Below are positions 44,176 through 55,483 of a DNA stretch of 64,000 nt, piece by piece. Under the pieces are notes generated by a model, which worked only from the letters and a program-made list of their open reading frames with translations, had not been told where the DNA came from and made no database searches. The translations under genes were made by a program, and so were the position numbers. This stretch comes from Neolentinus lepideus HHB14362 ss-1. Its lineage: Eukaryota > Basidiomycota > Agaricomycetes > Gloeophyllales > Gloeophyllaceae. The stretch spans positions 266,892 through 330,891 of the forward strand of contig KV425551.1 in NCBI GenBank assembly GCA_001632425.1, written 5' to 3'. Positions within the stretch are counted from its first letter, which is position 1; the number at the start of each line of letters is the position of its first letter.

Positions 44176-45270
44176 TTGCATTATACAAGTACTGTCGCTA
44201 ATCGTCAACGGATCGTCCCTATCCAGTCTCGGCATTCTATGCCGATGGGTAATCACCATCTGGACTATCCTCTTTCCCCTACGTTTATCGGTTTGTCAAT
44301 CCGTTTTGCCGCTCTGTTTGTTTTGTTTGCTGTCTCGCTTTGCCCCCTACAGTTACTGTATCGTCTCTCGTCTCGAATCGTCTGCGCTTCCCCCCTTCTG
44401 TACATCTATGCCTACCTCTCGATATTGTCCTCGCTAAATTGTTTCCTCTTCTTTAACCATGCGTCCCTTTTTGTGGTTCGTGAACATCTCCTGGGCTACC
44501 ATTGAGAATCATTTATTGGCCTACAGGCTCGTTCATTTTCTTTTGTGAATCTTTTACATTTGATCAAACGGCCTCTACTTCTCGACGGACTATCCTTTGT
44601 AAGATTGTATTCCGAATGAACATGTAAAGTAACAGTTTTCCTATAAGGTAGTGTCTCAAACTTGGCGGTTGTGGCCAGCAGGATACGCATCTCCTTGACT
44701 ACGTATACACGATCCTTCCATCAGGACGTTCGACGAAGAATGTCCATTGTCAAGAAGCCAGCCCGGTAACGCCGTATCGGTCTCCAGTCGTAGAAAGCTG
44801 GCCTTCAGTTTCTCAGTGAAGACAAGTACTGTTTTATGTGGGCATATGTACAGTACGATTGCAGAGCAGCTCCATGGACTAGATAAAACAAACATGTAAG
44901 CCGTGAGAATAGGACCCGGATACACAGGAGGGGACGCCGGGGACGCGCCTGCCGTTCTAGGGAGCGGGTCCTGCAAGCATCACTGGCCATCAGTACGACC
45001 GGCTCTGGCCATAGACGTTCATCACTACTCTTTTCGCAAGACCACGCCTTTTACGATTATTCCTCTATAGCTCCGTAACGTGTCCCGAAGCACAGGTAAT
45101 GCAGTCTCGTCTGACCAGAGCGGAAACAGGGGATTTCTCACTATTGTCTCTCGATTCTGTCTCGCCTCGCGTTGTATATCAGTCTGGTGTTGATACGTCC
45201 CGTTCATACGCCAGCTTCCGTTTGGTCCGGACCTCTCTCTTGAAAGGCTTCTACGTCTCAAGACTCTAAG
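44176..45270. other. Intergenic, 1.1 kb
   Basis: 3' flank of the zinc-finger gene and promoter of rac1. CT-rich stretches occur at 44260-44480. No supported gene or repeat. Confidence 0.5.
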
Positions 45271-46251
45271 ATGCAGGCTATCAAGTGTTGGTGGTGTTGC
45301 GCTGTACCGATGTGTATACAGAGGAACTGAGCATTATTATCAGGTGTTGTTGTCGGAGATGGTGCTGTCGGGAAGGCATGTTTCACTCGCTCTTGTCGCT
45401 GCGCGCAGTGAATGATGGGTGTCCCTTGACTACTAGACGTGTCTCCTCATCTCATATACCACGAATGCTTTCCCCGTGCGCCCCTTTACTCTCGAGTAAA
45501 ACATACCCGCTGACGAGATATTGCAGGGAGAATATATTCCAACTGGCGAGTTTACTCCTATGTTAAACAGCGGTTTTACTGACCCTAATCTGCACAGTCT
45601 TTGACAACTACTCTGCCAATGTAATGGTAGACGGGAAGACCATCTCTCTTGGTCTGTGGGACACCGCCGGTCAAGAAGACTACGACAGACTTCGGCCTTT
45701 ATCCTACCCTCAGACCGATGTTTTCTTGATCTGCTTCTCTCTCGTGAGTCCGCCCAGTTTTGAGAACGTACGAACTAAGGTACGCCCCTCCAACGTCGGC
45801 AGTTTCGTTTCTAAGATGGGCGTGGCTGCCTCTGTGTAGTGGCATCCCGAGATTTCTCACCACGCGCCCCAAACATCAATAGTCTTGGTAGGAACGAAGC
45901 TTGACTTGCGCGAGGATCCTGCCACAATTGAGAAACTCAGAGAGAGGTATGCATCGTTCAACCTTTACCACGGGTTCCATCTCATCTTGATTGATCGCGA
46001 CAGGCGCATGGCACCTATCCAGTACTCACAGGGTGTCGGCATGGCAAGGGACATTGGAGCTGTTAAGTATCTCGAATGTTCCGCTCTGACTCAGAAGGGT
46101 CTGAAGACAGTCTTCGATGAAGCTATTCGGGCCGTCTGTGCGTTGATATTTTTGAATTTGCTATAATTGTAGGGTATACTGATTGATGGGAACAGTAAAC
46201 CCGCCACCCCGGGAGAAAAAGTCGTCCAAGAAGGGATGCATTATCGCTTGA
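45271..46251 (+). CDS. rac1: Rac1-type Rho GTPase
   Basis: Eight exons: 45271-45286, 45344-45375, 45437-45475, 45527-45545, 45598-45779, 45840-45946, 46004-46137 and 46196-46251, giving 194 aa. P-loop GDGAVGKTCLLISY, switch [34 protein letters not shown], the Rho insert region around [10 protein letters not shown], and base-binding GTKLDL and ECSALTQKG are all intact. The polybasic tail [13 protein letters not shown] ends in a CaaX box. Rac controls actin, polarity, NADPH-oxidase signalling and hyphal morphogenesis in fungi. The [20 protein letters not shown] segment and tail favour Rac over Cdc42. Introns 45376-45436 and 45546-45597 have GC donors (GCATGT, GCGAGT); only these splices restore the invariant GKTC and PTVF motifs. 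Confidence 0.95.
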
Positions 46252-47225
46252 TATGGTTTATGTCGGCCTTAGCATAGAACGTAACGCCTGGGTTTCTCGC
46301 TGGGGATCAGCCTCTTTCACGATTATTATGCCATTCAAATAACCTTGCATTCCATCCGGACGGATCCTACATAAAGTCCATTTGTCCTGAACGCCTCGTT
46401 TTACATATCTCCGTCTCTTTTGGATTGCCTCTATATTGTTGTCTCGTTTTATATTGTTGCTTAGTTTGCTCTAGGGCCTTACGAGCTACGACGAATTCCA
46501 GGATACCACCCCGCAGCTCATGATGCACAGCGTGAGGCACTCACTTCAAAATTTGCGGCCTTGAGCGATAGCCATCGTTATAGTATATCCGCAAATCTCC
46601 AACATACCTCTTGGTATACAGCACAACGTCGAGACGTGCGCTAGGTGTGCGCAGTTCACCGGTGAACTGCACCTAACGTTCACGCGTTGCAGCCACTATG
46701 GTCGCACTACTGGGGAAATTCATGACGCGTCCGACAAAAGATAGAGTGATCATCTTGCAAGTCAACATCAAGTGCTAGTGCTAGTGCTGTATTCAAGGAA
46801 CAAACTGTTCCGAAGAGCCCAGGCTGCACGGGTTATACATATATGGTAATTTCCCAGTGATCCCTTGCACAGACGTGATCGAGGGGCTACCGTCCTCTGT
46901 GATTCTTTGCTTCCACACACACGCACCTTCGTTTCCTCACTTTCGTTTCAGCCCTAGGTATCCGCTCGTACTTTCACTCCTTCAAGTACGACACAGCGTT
47001 CACCGCGTCTACATCCGTTGAAGCCCACCTCTTAGACTCGTAGAAATCTGCAGCTGTTGACGTATTCCGAGTGACAAGGGAGAGAAGGATTCTTGGGGTT
47101 CTTATAGGCCGCGTTATGTTTGTTGTTGCTCTCTAATTGCCTCAGTGTCTTTGATCTCACATGTCAGTATGCCATTAAAGTGACTTTCGTAGCATGTCTG
47201 CTGATGGCATCTTGATTTGTTAGTC
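46252..47225. other. Intergenic, about 1.0 kb with a 20 bp palindrome
   Basis: Contains the 3' flank of rac1 and the upstream region of the large membrane protein gene. Besides the palindrome at 46651-46670, a short GTGCTA repeat (three units) occurs near 46772-46787. No gene seen. Confidence 0.5.
46651..46670. repeat. 20 bp perfect palindrome
   Basis: GCAGTTCACCGGTGAACTGC is self-complementary over its full length. Outside it, TAGGT on the left and ACCTA on the right are also inverted, offset by four bases. It lies about 555 bp before the ATG at 47226. A dimeric transcription-factor site or a remnant of an inverted end are both possible. Confidence 0.85.
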
Positions 47226-50200
47226 ATGCAAGACCAGTGGCTGTCAGAGCAGGCCCAAAATGCATCCAGCTCACGCCATGGCCGTCGCTCGGCGGCGTCA
47301 CTTACCACCAATGTCTCAGGTATGGCAGACAGTACCCTGAGCTTCGCCTCTTACGCGACAGGCGAGGAACCTTTGCGGCTCTCTCAATTCCCTCAGCCTC
47401 CCTCTTCTGTGCATAGTGTTCCGCCAGGAGAAGGCGATACTATGACACCTGTCCCCGCTGGACGTCCTCTCGATATACCTGACATCTGTCCTATGAATCT
47501 ACGGAGGAATGAAACTACGCATGACTACGTGGATACAGCAAGCCCTCCCAGCTATAACTTGCACCGACGAGATCAGCAGATTGTTACATCGCGCCCTGAT
47601 AGTCCCCAGGACTTGAGACCTTTCCGACGACTTCCTGTGCCTCCAAGTCCAACGTCGCCTCAGGCCCTGTCTTCCCATTGGCACGAAGGCTCGTCCGCCA
47701 TTATTGTAGACCCTAACGAAGAACGACTACTATCAACTTCGGTGATTACACATCTGCTTTCGGAGACGGAGTCGCGTTCTTCTGACAGTGCCATTGACGT
47801 CCCCTACGATCTCTTCCTTCCGAGACATAGGACTACGGATTCGTCGTCTGGGCACAGTGATAGCCGGACTGGCATCACTGGAGAGTCAGAAGTGACGTAT
47901 CCCCCGCCCCGGAGGCAAGTTGCGTATTCTGCCAATAGGTCGCAACCGAGGTTGGTCTCGTTGTCCTCCCACCGGACGAAATCGCAGCCATTTCCGGAAG
48001 CCGTGGAAGGAACCAGGAGGTCCGCCTCTACGTCGACATTCAACTGCACCGCAGACGAGAGTTTGCCGTTTCGAAACCACGTTGAGCGTACATTGACACC
48101 CACTGGACCCGAGTCTATCCGTAGTAGTGCATTTGCAGGGACCATCTCAGATCATCGTCAATCTACAACAAGCAGTGGAGTGCCTCTAAATCCCACCTTT
48201 AGTCGTATGACTAGTAGAGGCACGAACTATGGCGAGTGGAAACTGGATATTCCGGAGGATGTTGCGGGTCCCTCTTCAATGGAATATAGTCCTGCGCTAC
48301 CATCCACTGCAGGGATTGCAGCTCCGCCGAGCAAGGGTGGTCACCGTCATCGACAGTCGTTTCACTCTACGAGGACGACCAAAAGCTACGTGTCGTCTTT
48401 GATCAGTAGAATCTCATCGTCGACAGGTGCTAGGTCGCTCAAGCAAGCCTGGAGAAGAGCCAAGCCATTACCGCCAGTTCCTGTCCTGCCTGATTATACC
48501 ATCGTTCAAGAGCGGGAATGGCGGAAAATAGAGGAGTCGTTGCCTCTCCCTGACCTAGTCAATCGTGCTGGTGCACTTTCTTCAATGCTAGAGAAGGGAC
48601 ATCGTCCCCATCACAGCGAATCGTCCTTGCTGAATGGGCCAAATCGATACGTGGAGGATTCTATGCCTGCACCTCTAGCCGGTGACGAGGCATCGGATGT
48701 AAGCCTTGAAGACTCCGGTCACGCGGCTCGAGCCACAGGGTTCTGGCATATGAGTCGCACGAAAAAACATCAGCGGAGTCGTACAGCTGAGCAGAGACGT
48801 CTGCAATCCACCCTCAACAGTCCAAAGCTACACGATGTACGGACCCCGAAGAAGACCAAATTCCGACTACTGGTGATGGCTGGACTTGTTGTCGTCATTG
48901 CTGCAATTATAGGAACAGTGGCTGGAGTCATACACCACCAACAGTCCTCCGCACCTACTTGTACGAATAATCTTACAGGAATTCACTGCCAACTTGGTGA
49001 GCATTCTGTCTCCTGTGTTACGCGTACGTTCTAATGCAGATATAGATGCTTCATGTGTCTGTACAACAAGTCAGCCGGGCCAATGCAATCGGGTTGCTCA
49101 AGCTTTCGTCTCGCTTCTTCCCGTCCTAGAGAGTGACTTCAATGCAAATTATACTCCTAGTTCATTGTATACTGCGATTTGGCAAACCCAGGGTGATGTT
49201 ACTGGCGCAAATTGTGCGTCGCAGGCGAATCTGATAGATGTTGGATCCTCCTTGGATGCTCTGAAGGTGCCAAACCGGACGTCGTGGGCACATGCCGCTC
49301 TTCTGTGGACCCTCATCGAGTCTCAGAACGTCACGAGTGTCAATGCGATGCGCACATTCATTGAAGACGCCCCCTGGAATAGCCTCGGCGAAATCGATGG
49401 CCCAGTTTCAGATTCTTCGCCGAAGTTTTCTGCGCAGTTTTCTGGTTATGTGTTCGATTTTGCCGCCCAGACGGTGACGGCTCCCAACATGTCCTTTGTT
49501 AACGCCGGTCAGCCAAGTAGCGAACAAATCTCCAGGGTAAGCTCGACGTCTGCTGCGACCCTCGATCGCATGTATACTTTCGCAGTGGGTAAGTGCTTTG
49601 GTTTTCGATACACCCTTGTGAGATCTTCATTAATCGTCGTGCAGCATCTTCGGTGCAACGACAGGAGGCTCTAAGTAGTTATTGGCAAGCTGTGCTGCAG
49701 AGGAAAGCTTCTGATCTTTCATCGTTCCTTTCCGCTTTCATTTCGGCCCCTATCATGATTCCCTTCGATGCCTCGTCTTCTCCTGCCTCTCTGCCTCTTG
49801 CAGATCTACTCAACGACACGTCGGGAAACCAATTTCCTCCACCGTTAGCATGCTATCCAGGGCTGACCTTAACCCAAATGCAAGGGATAAGTTCTATCGA
49901 GACATCCGTCTTCGGATTGTCTTCCCCGTCATCTGCTTCCAACTTCGATCCTGCCTGTTATCCCAACAGACCTGTCTACGGCATTTTGGACGTGCTGCGT
50001 CTTCGTTTACCCTTCCAAGACTCCCGAACGGGCGTAGCTCAACAAGCAGTCATCCTCAAACGGGATGTATTACCTAGAGTTATCTTGCACAGTGGGGAGA
50101 TCCTTAGCGCCCTGCCCTCGTCCAGCGACCCTCTCAACATTTCCAGTATCACAACGGATCCTCGTGAATATGGAACATTCAATAATCTCGATCACGTTGT

Positions 50201-50660
50201 CTTGGATTATCTGTCGTCATTGCCGGACGTCAGTGTAGCCAATAGCCTCATCGACTTCGTTTTGCAATCGTCCGCCGTTCCACCCTCAAATTCAACCCCT
50301 CTTTTCCAATCGCTATCCGTCATTCCTGCAATTGAAGTGGCCGTCTTCGGCCGTGTAGATCCATCAGACATCTCTTCCACCGTCTCCTCTTTCTCCACCC
50401 CTCTAGGTTCCCTATTTTTCGGCTCTGACCAAGGCGCCGCACTTCGAAACTGGGTTCTCGATATCACTGCATCGTCCATTTCCTGGACAGATTCCGCTAC
50501 AGCGCCGGAAGTAGTTGACGACAAGTCCTTGTCGGACCGGAACTTTCTTTCGGTCTGGGCTCCAACCTCCCTTTTTCTCCACACTTCTGCTCCCAGTGCT
50601 CCAGTTGGCGTGGACAACATCACACAAGCATTTCAAGCCCTTGGGATGTTCAGTCCTTGA
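47226..50660 (+). CDS. Large single-pass membrane glycoprotein, basidiomycete-specific, function unknown
   Basis: Exons are 47226-48996, 49040-49588 and 49645-50660, giving 1,111 aa. The ATG at 47226 (MQDQWLSEQAQN) was chosen because the frame only extends nine bases further. The first 550 residues are disordered, Ser/Pro/Arg-rich and carry many SP/TP sites (PVPPSPTSPQ), with a basic patch TPKKTKFRL just before one strong membrane helix, LLVMAGLVVVIAAIIGTVAG. The rest is probably outside the cell or lumenal: Cys-containing (CTNNLTGIHCQL, CVCTTSQPGQC), with several N-glycosylation sequons and Ser-rich stretches, ending QAFQALGMFSP. This implies a type II topology. No enzyme domain is recognised. 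A role as wall sensor is only a guess. Confidence 0.8.
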
Positions 50661-51059
50661 GATTACCTCTTGCGCGTGTTGTAGTTTGTTAGGCGACTGC
50701 TATTAACTTTATGGTATATTATTAATTAGCTCGATGCTCCCCATGGTCTTCTTATGTTCTGCCATCTAGACGAACATTATTAGGGACGTTTTGTACATAG
50801 TCAGCTGCATTTTCAGATCCTTGGGCTTTCACGCTCGCGTCACCATCACGAGTCCTTCGTACGGAAGGACGAAAGGAGATATTGCAGCCGTCTAAGAGCC
50901 ACTGGCCTTACTCATCAGGATAACGAGCTTGAGCTGCCTGATTGGGGACATGCTAAGTCCTGAACGGATTGTCCTTGATGTCTCTCCCCGCTGTTTGAAT
51001 ATCACTGTCGACGTTTCAGAGTAGTGCTCGGTATTCTGGCGCCCCGGCGAATTTGAAGA
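50661..51059. other. Intergenic, 399 bp
   Basis: 3' flank of the membrane glycoprotein gene and promoter of Zn2Cys6 factor A. No gene or repeat seen. Confidence 0.5.
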
Positions 51060-54049
51060 ATGCCTCAAGCGGAGGCTGTCCCCTCGAACAAGGGAACTCA
51101 TCCAAACGTCCTGAAGAGAAACCAAGTGCGTCAGTTTTCCTTGCCTCGCTTGCGGCGCATGCATAACGTGTTTCCCGCACAATGAACAGGCTTGTCATCA
51201 ATGTCGAAGACGGAAGCTGGTGAGTTTCTGTCTAAACATAGGCGACCAAATTATGGGTTTATTGACCGATGACCGAAGAAATGGTGCCTTTCCGAACCAT
51301 GCCCGAAAGCCCGAGGCTACATGCTGAACTTGATCCACTCCTTTCTGTAGTGATGCGAAGAGACCCTGCTCCACTTGTATCAGATCTCATGCTCATGCTG
51401 TGAGCCACGCACCCCCTGGCGTCGAGTTACCACCTGCGCCGGAGTGCACATACGATGAAGGTCAGTCTGCACGCAAATCTCATGGCATACATTGCGTGAC
51501 TAGAATTGGACACAGTAGCTGCGGAAGTGTCCACCCCAGCGGCTGAAGGACCTAGGAGTCGGTACGAGAGGCTCGAGAACAGAATCAGTGCGTGACCTCT
51601 CTCCCCTCGTTGCATCGCACTGACCGCCTGATCATCAAAGATGAGCTCGAGGCCCTTCTGCGTCAGAAGGAGCAGCGAGGCATAGGCCATCCACGGAATA
51701 GCCCGCATGCAACCGAGCCCCCGATGGGTCCTTTGGCCATGCAGAGTCTGCCCTTCAACGGTGACCCAATGTTGAAACTTCCCGGCCTATCGCCATTACT
51801 TCCCGAGATGACCTTTGGGACTCAGCCCGACGGCCGGACGCGCAATGACGGCGTCGGTTCATATTCTCATGGCGGTGCATCGTTCGGGGCGAGGATTGAC
51901 TCCATATCGCCTGCATCTAATGGAAATTCCGCTGAAATTGCTACTTCGTCCACCAATGCGAGCATGGTATGGGCTGCTTGGCCTCCAAATCTTCCGAGCG
52001 CAGATCTCGTGCGACACTTGTGAGCGTTCCACTTTGTCACTTTGTCCCTGCATGTGGCGTAGCTGAATGTGTTATCAAGAGTCGATGCCTTCTTTGCCTT
52101 CCATCCCCATTCGAATCGGTTGTTCCATGCGCCAACGTTTATGAGTTGGCTTTCCCTACCGCCGACTCACGCGAAGTTCCCCAATACCGCCATATTGCAT
52201 GCGATATGTGCTCTTGGCAGCCTATATACAGCTGCAGTATCTTCTCCGCCTCGTCCGAACCTTGCCGAAGAGCCACCTGGTCAGCTGCACATTCTAGGAT
52301 GGTACCTAAGCTGACATGTAGAATAGATGAGCTTTTCACCAAGCGATATCGATCTCGACGGTCAGAAACATTCGCCGACATACAAGCTAACTACGCAAAA
52401 GAGTTACTTGACGAACAACTCAGCATAGGTGAAAATCTGTTTGAAGTTCTGCAAGGTAAATTCTCCGCTATAGACCTTGGGATGGCCCATGTTGAAATGC
52501 ACTGGCAGCTGGCATCATCTTGACATGGTACTATTGGGCTCATGCTCGGTAAGGACCGCGTTCTGTACGTCTGTAGTAGCATTAATTGATATCTCAATAG
52601 ATGGTGCGATGTGCGTGCACTATCACGTTGCCTTCTTTCCTTCTTTTAAGTAGAATCCTGCCTGCAGGTTTACTTAGCTAGCTCTGTGGTTATGCGATTA
52701 TCCGTCGCTCAGGGCTTGAGCAGCTGTCCTCCGTTCCACACTATCGCAAACTCTACGAGGCCGCTATCTCTCCTTCCTCGTGCGATGACCGTGATCGAAG
52801 ACGAAATGCGCCGGAATACGTTTTGGTTAGCATATAGTGCCGAACGACTACATGGATGTGGTAACGGGTGGGCCCTGTGCCTGGATGATATGGACGTGTC
52901 GCAGATCCTTCCTATGCGTGGAGATCAGTTTTTGCAAGGCGTGAGTGACGTCGTTATCATGCTCTCGCCATGATTCACTTTTTGTTGGGAAGTCTCTTGT
53001 TTCACCAGGGGAGCGTTTATGGTCTCATAGCAAGAACATCTTCCGGGTGCATCCATCAGATCAGACGGATTCCTTTGTGCTCTACATCAAAGCTGCCATG
53101 CTGATTTCCCGAGTGAAGAATTTCAACCTGCGTTTCCGAGCGAGACAATATACTGGAGACGCTGCGACTATCCCCGCAGATACTTCGCACCCTCATCATC
53201 CCCATGATCCCCGGACAACACCGGCATTCATTGAACTCGATCGAGATATTAATTCGTTCAGGTCGTCGTTCCCTCGACATCTGAGTGATCCGATCGAAGC
53301 AAATATCGTGGACTGTGATCTGTATACGGCATGTACGGCACCCCATATGTAAGTTTTCCCAAAGTTGTCGATGCCTTGTAGCGTACTGAATCGTGGAAGC
53401 GCCTCGATACTGCTCCATGAGCCTCACGCAGAGCTCGATCACCGAGGTTGTTTCTCCGCTTGCAAGATTCTGGAGGCAGCAAGAGGGGTGTTGGATCTTA
53501 TCTATGCCGTTATGTCCACGAGTTATGATATCTCTTTACTGGATAACTTCGTAACAGTGCGTATCAAACTTTTCAGTACTGGACAGGATCATTGACCGCA
53601 TTTCAGTTCGCTTGGTTCATGGCCGGTCGTATACTGGTACGGTTCCTGGAAGCAGCGCAACTCTCCAATGGCCATGAACAGATTCCGCAACTCGTGAATG
53701 AGATTTTTTGCATTCGGTGCGTTTGTCACTTTCCTTGCATCAAGCGCTGGTACGGAGACGCCACAGTGTCGCAATGGCGAAGATGGGAGAACGCTTACCA
53801 TTGGCTTGTATGTTCTTTGACTACATGTTTGTCTTACTAGTATTAATGCTGTCAACAGACCGATATACGAAGATGCTCACGGATTTCTTGGTGCAAAAAT
53901 GCGGAGAGGCATCTGCTCCTTCGGTGATAGCGCTAGCTCCCCGATGGCCGATGCTACCACCAGCACCCGCAACTGCGTATTATGAAGCAGCAGAAGCAGG
54001 CACACATTTTGAGTCGGCCGTCAGGAGTAACATCGAGTTAACGGGTTAA
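51060..54049 (+). CDS. Zn2Cys6 fungal transcription factor A (paralogue of factor B)
   Basis: Exon 1 (51060-51125) MPQAEAVPSNKGTHPNVLKR, exon 2 (51190-51219) ACHQCRRRKL, then a 5 nt micro-exon AAATG (51279-51283) and an exon from 51351. Together they read CHQCRRRKLKCDAKRPCSTC, the Zn2Cys6 cluster, closed by ECTYDE further on. A short coiled coil follows (RYERLENRINELEALLRQKE), then the fungal_trans middle-homology domain: LVDAFFAFHPHSNRLFHAPT, ILHAICALGSLYTA, ILTWYYWAHA and IEDEMRRNTFWLAYSAERL. The domain continues DSFVLYIKAAMLISRVKNFN; the C-terminus is AVRSNIELTG. No premature stop is needed once introns are removed. Target genes are unknown. The exon layout of the finger matches factor B at 61741. 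Confidence 0.88.
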
Positions 54050-54294
54050 CTTGTTTATATTTGGAGTGTCTTCCTATTGCAGATCAGTACATAGGATGTG
54101 TAGCATTGCGTATCTGTATCATTATCTTGGATGGCACACAACTAGTCAAATGCATTATGGCGCGTTGGGCAACTGAGCCCAATAGGGCGATATATATAAC
54201 CGCCTGATGATGACTCTGGCTGTTTTGGGCTTCCCTTAAAGTTATAAGAGCCCGGCGCGCTGAGATAGCGAAAGCATTGCCCAACCGGAATATC

Positions 54295-55354
54295 ATGTGT
54301 CCTAGATTGGCCTTCCTGGGCCCTGTAGGCACGTACTCCCACCAGGTCGGTACCATGCACTGTATGCTCGAGCGAAGATCTTAATCCCGCGCTTTAGGCT
54401 GCATGTAATAGGTTTGAGGACTCCGTGGAGTATTGTGAACGAGGTACAATAGCTGGTGCGTATCCTGCGTTGCGATGAAGGACGACTCATTCGCTGACGG
54501 ATAATAGATGTGTTCAATGCCCTTTCCGATGAGATTCCCCTTGCATTAATTCCTCAAGAGAATTCACTGTTTGGCTCGGTGGTCGAGACCTACAACCTCT
54601 TGCGGCTGCCATGCGCTGGCCGAGATAAGTTCGTAGTCGGAGAAGTAACACATAGCATCAGACATTCCCTTCTGGTGCGCAAGGGAGCGACTCTGGCAAG
54701 TTTAAAGAGAGTCTATAGCCACGAACAGGTAATAAGGCAACTCCGAAGGTAGCTGTCAACTGAAAGGAACAGGCTTTAGGCCAATGCGATGCTTTTCTCA
54801 AGACGCATCTCCCAGATGCAGTGCGGGTGCGGCTATCTTCCACGGCTGCTGCCGCCGCCATGATAAGCAAATCGGATGAGCATGCAAATGACGCTGCGAT
54901 ATGTTCAGCACATTGTATATCCACTTTCGATGGACTCCAAGTCCTGAGAGAAGGGATCCAGGACCGAGACAGTATGTATTTACACGAATTTACCGTGGTA
55001 GCTTGTTCTGACGAACTCCCAGCGAACGTTACACGTTTCTTTATAATGTCCACAACGCAGGACTCCCGTGTACCATTGCAAACTTCGTCACCTCCTAGCC
55101 ATGCTTTGCTGCGTGTCAGCTTGCGGAAACAAGAGCCCGTTAATAGAATCATAATATCTCTCGGATTAGACATTGTGCGCGTAGACAGACGTCCGCTACC
55201 CGGCGGAAACGCATTTGACAGCTGCTTTTTCCTCGAACTATTGGATCCGCGGACAAATGCCAGCGAGGGATTGAGTTGGGCAGAGGCAGTTGATCAAGGG
55301 ATAGATAAACTACGAAAGAATGGGTTCGACTGTATTCTACTGGGTATATGGTAA
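54295..55354 (+). CDS. PHA2: Prephenate dehydratase (PHA2), phenylalanine biosynthesis
   Basis: The enzyme converts prephenate to phenylpyruvate in the last committed step to phenylalanine. Exons are 54295-54345, 54398-54455, 54508-54728, 54773-54971 and 55023-55354, giving 286 aa. Motifs in order: RLAFLGPVGTYSHQAA at the start, then IPLALIPQENSLFGSVVETY, GEVTHSIRHSLLV, RVYSHEQALGQCDAFL, STAAAAAM and AAICSAHC. The TRF catalytic motif follows in NVTRFFIM. The last 90 residues form an ACT-type regulatory domain (NRIIISLGLDIVRVDRRPLP) that in homologues binds phenylalanine. The usual ESRP of that domain reads DRRP here. It converges on the P450 gene, with stops about 130 bp apart. Confidence 0.93.
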
Positions 55355-55483
55355 TATAACCTTACCATGATAGCAGACCGAGGGCATAAAGAGCAAGAAA
55401 TAAGTAAAGGAAGGAAAGAAGGATTGCAATGACGCCCAATAATGGTAATAGTCGTATCTGCTTGCTCGGGGACTCGTACCGGA

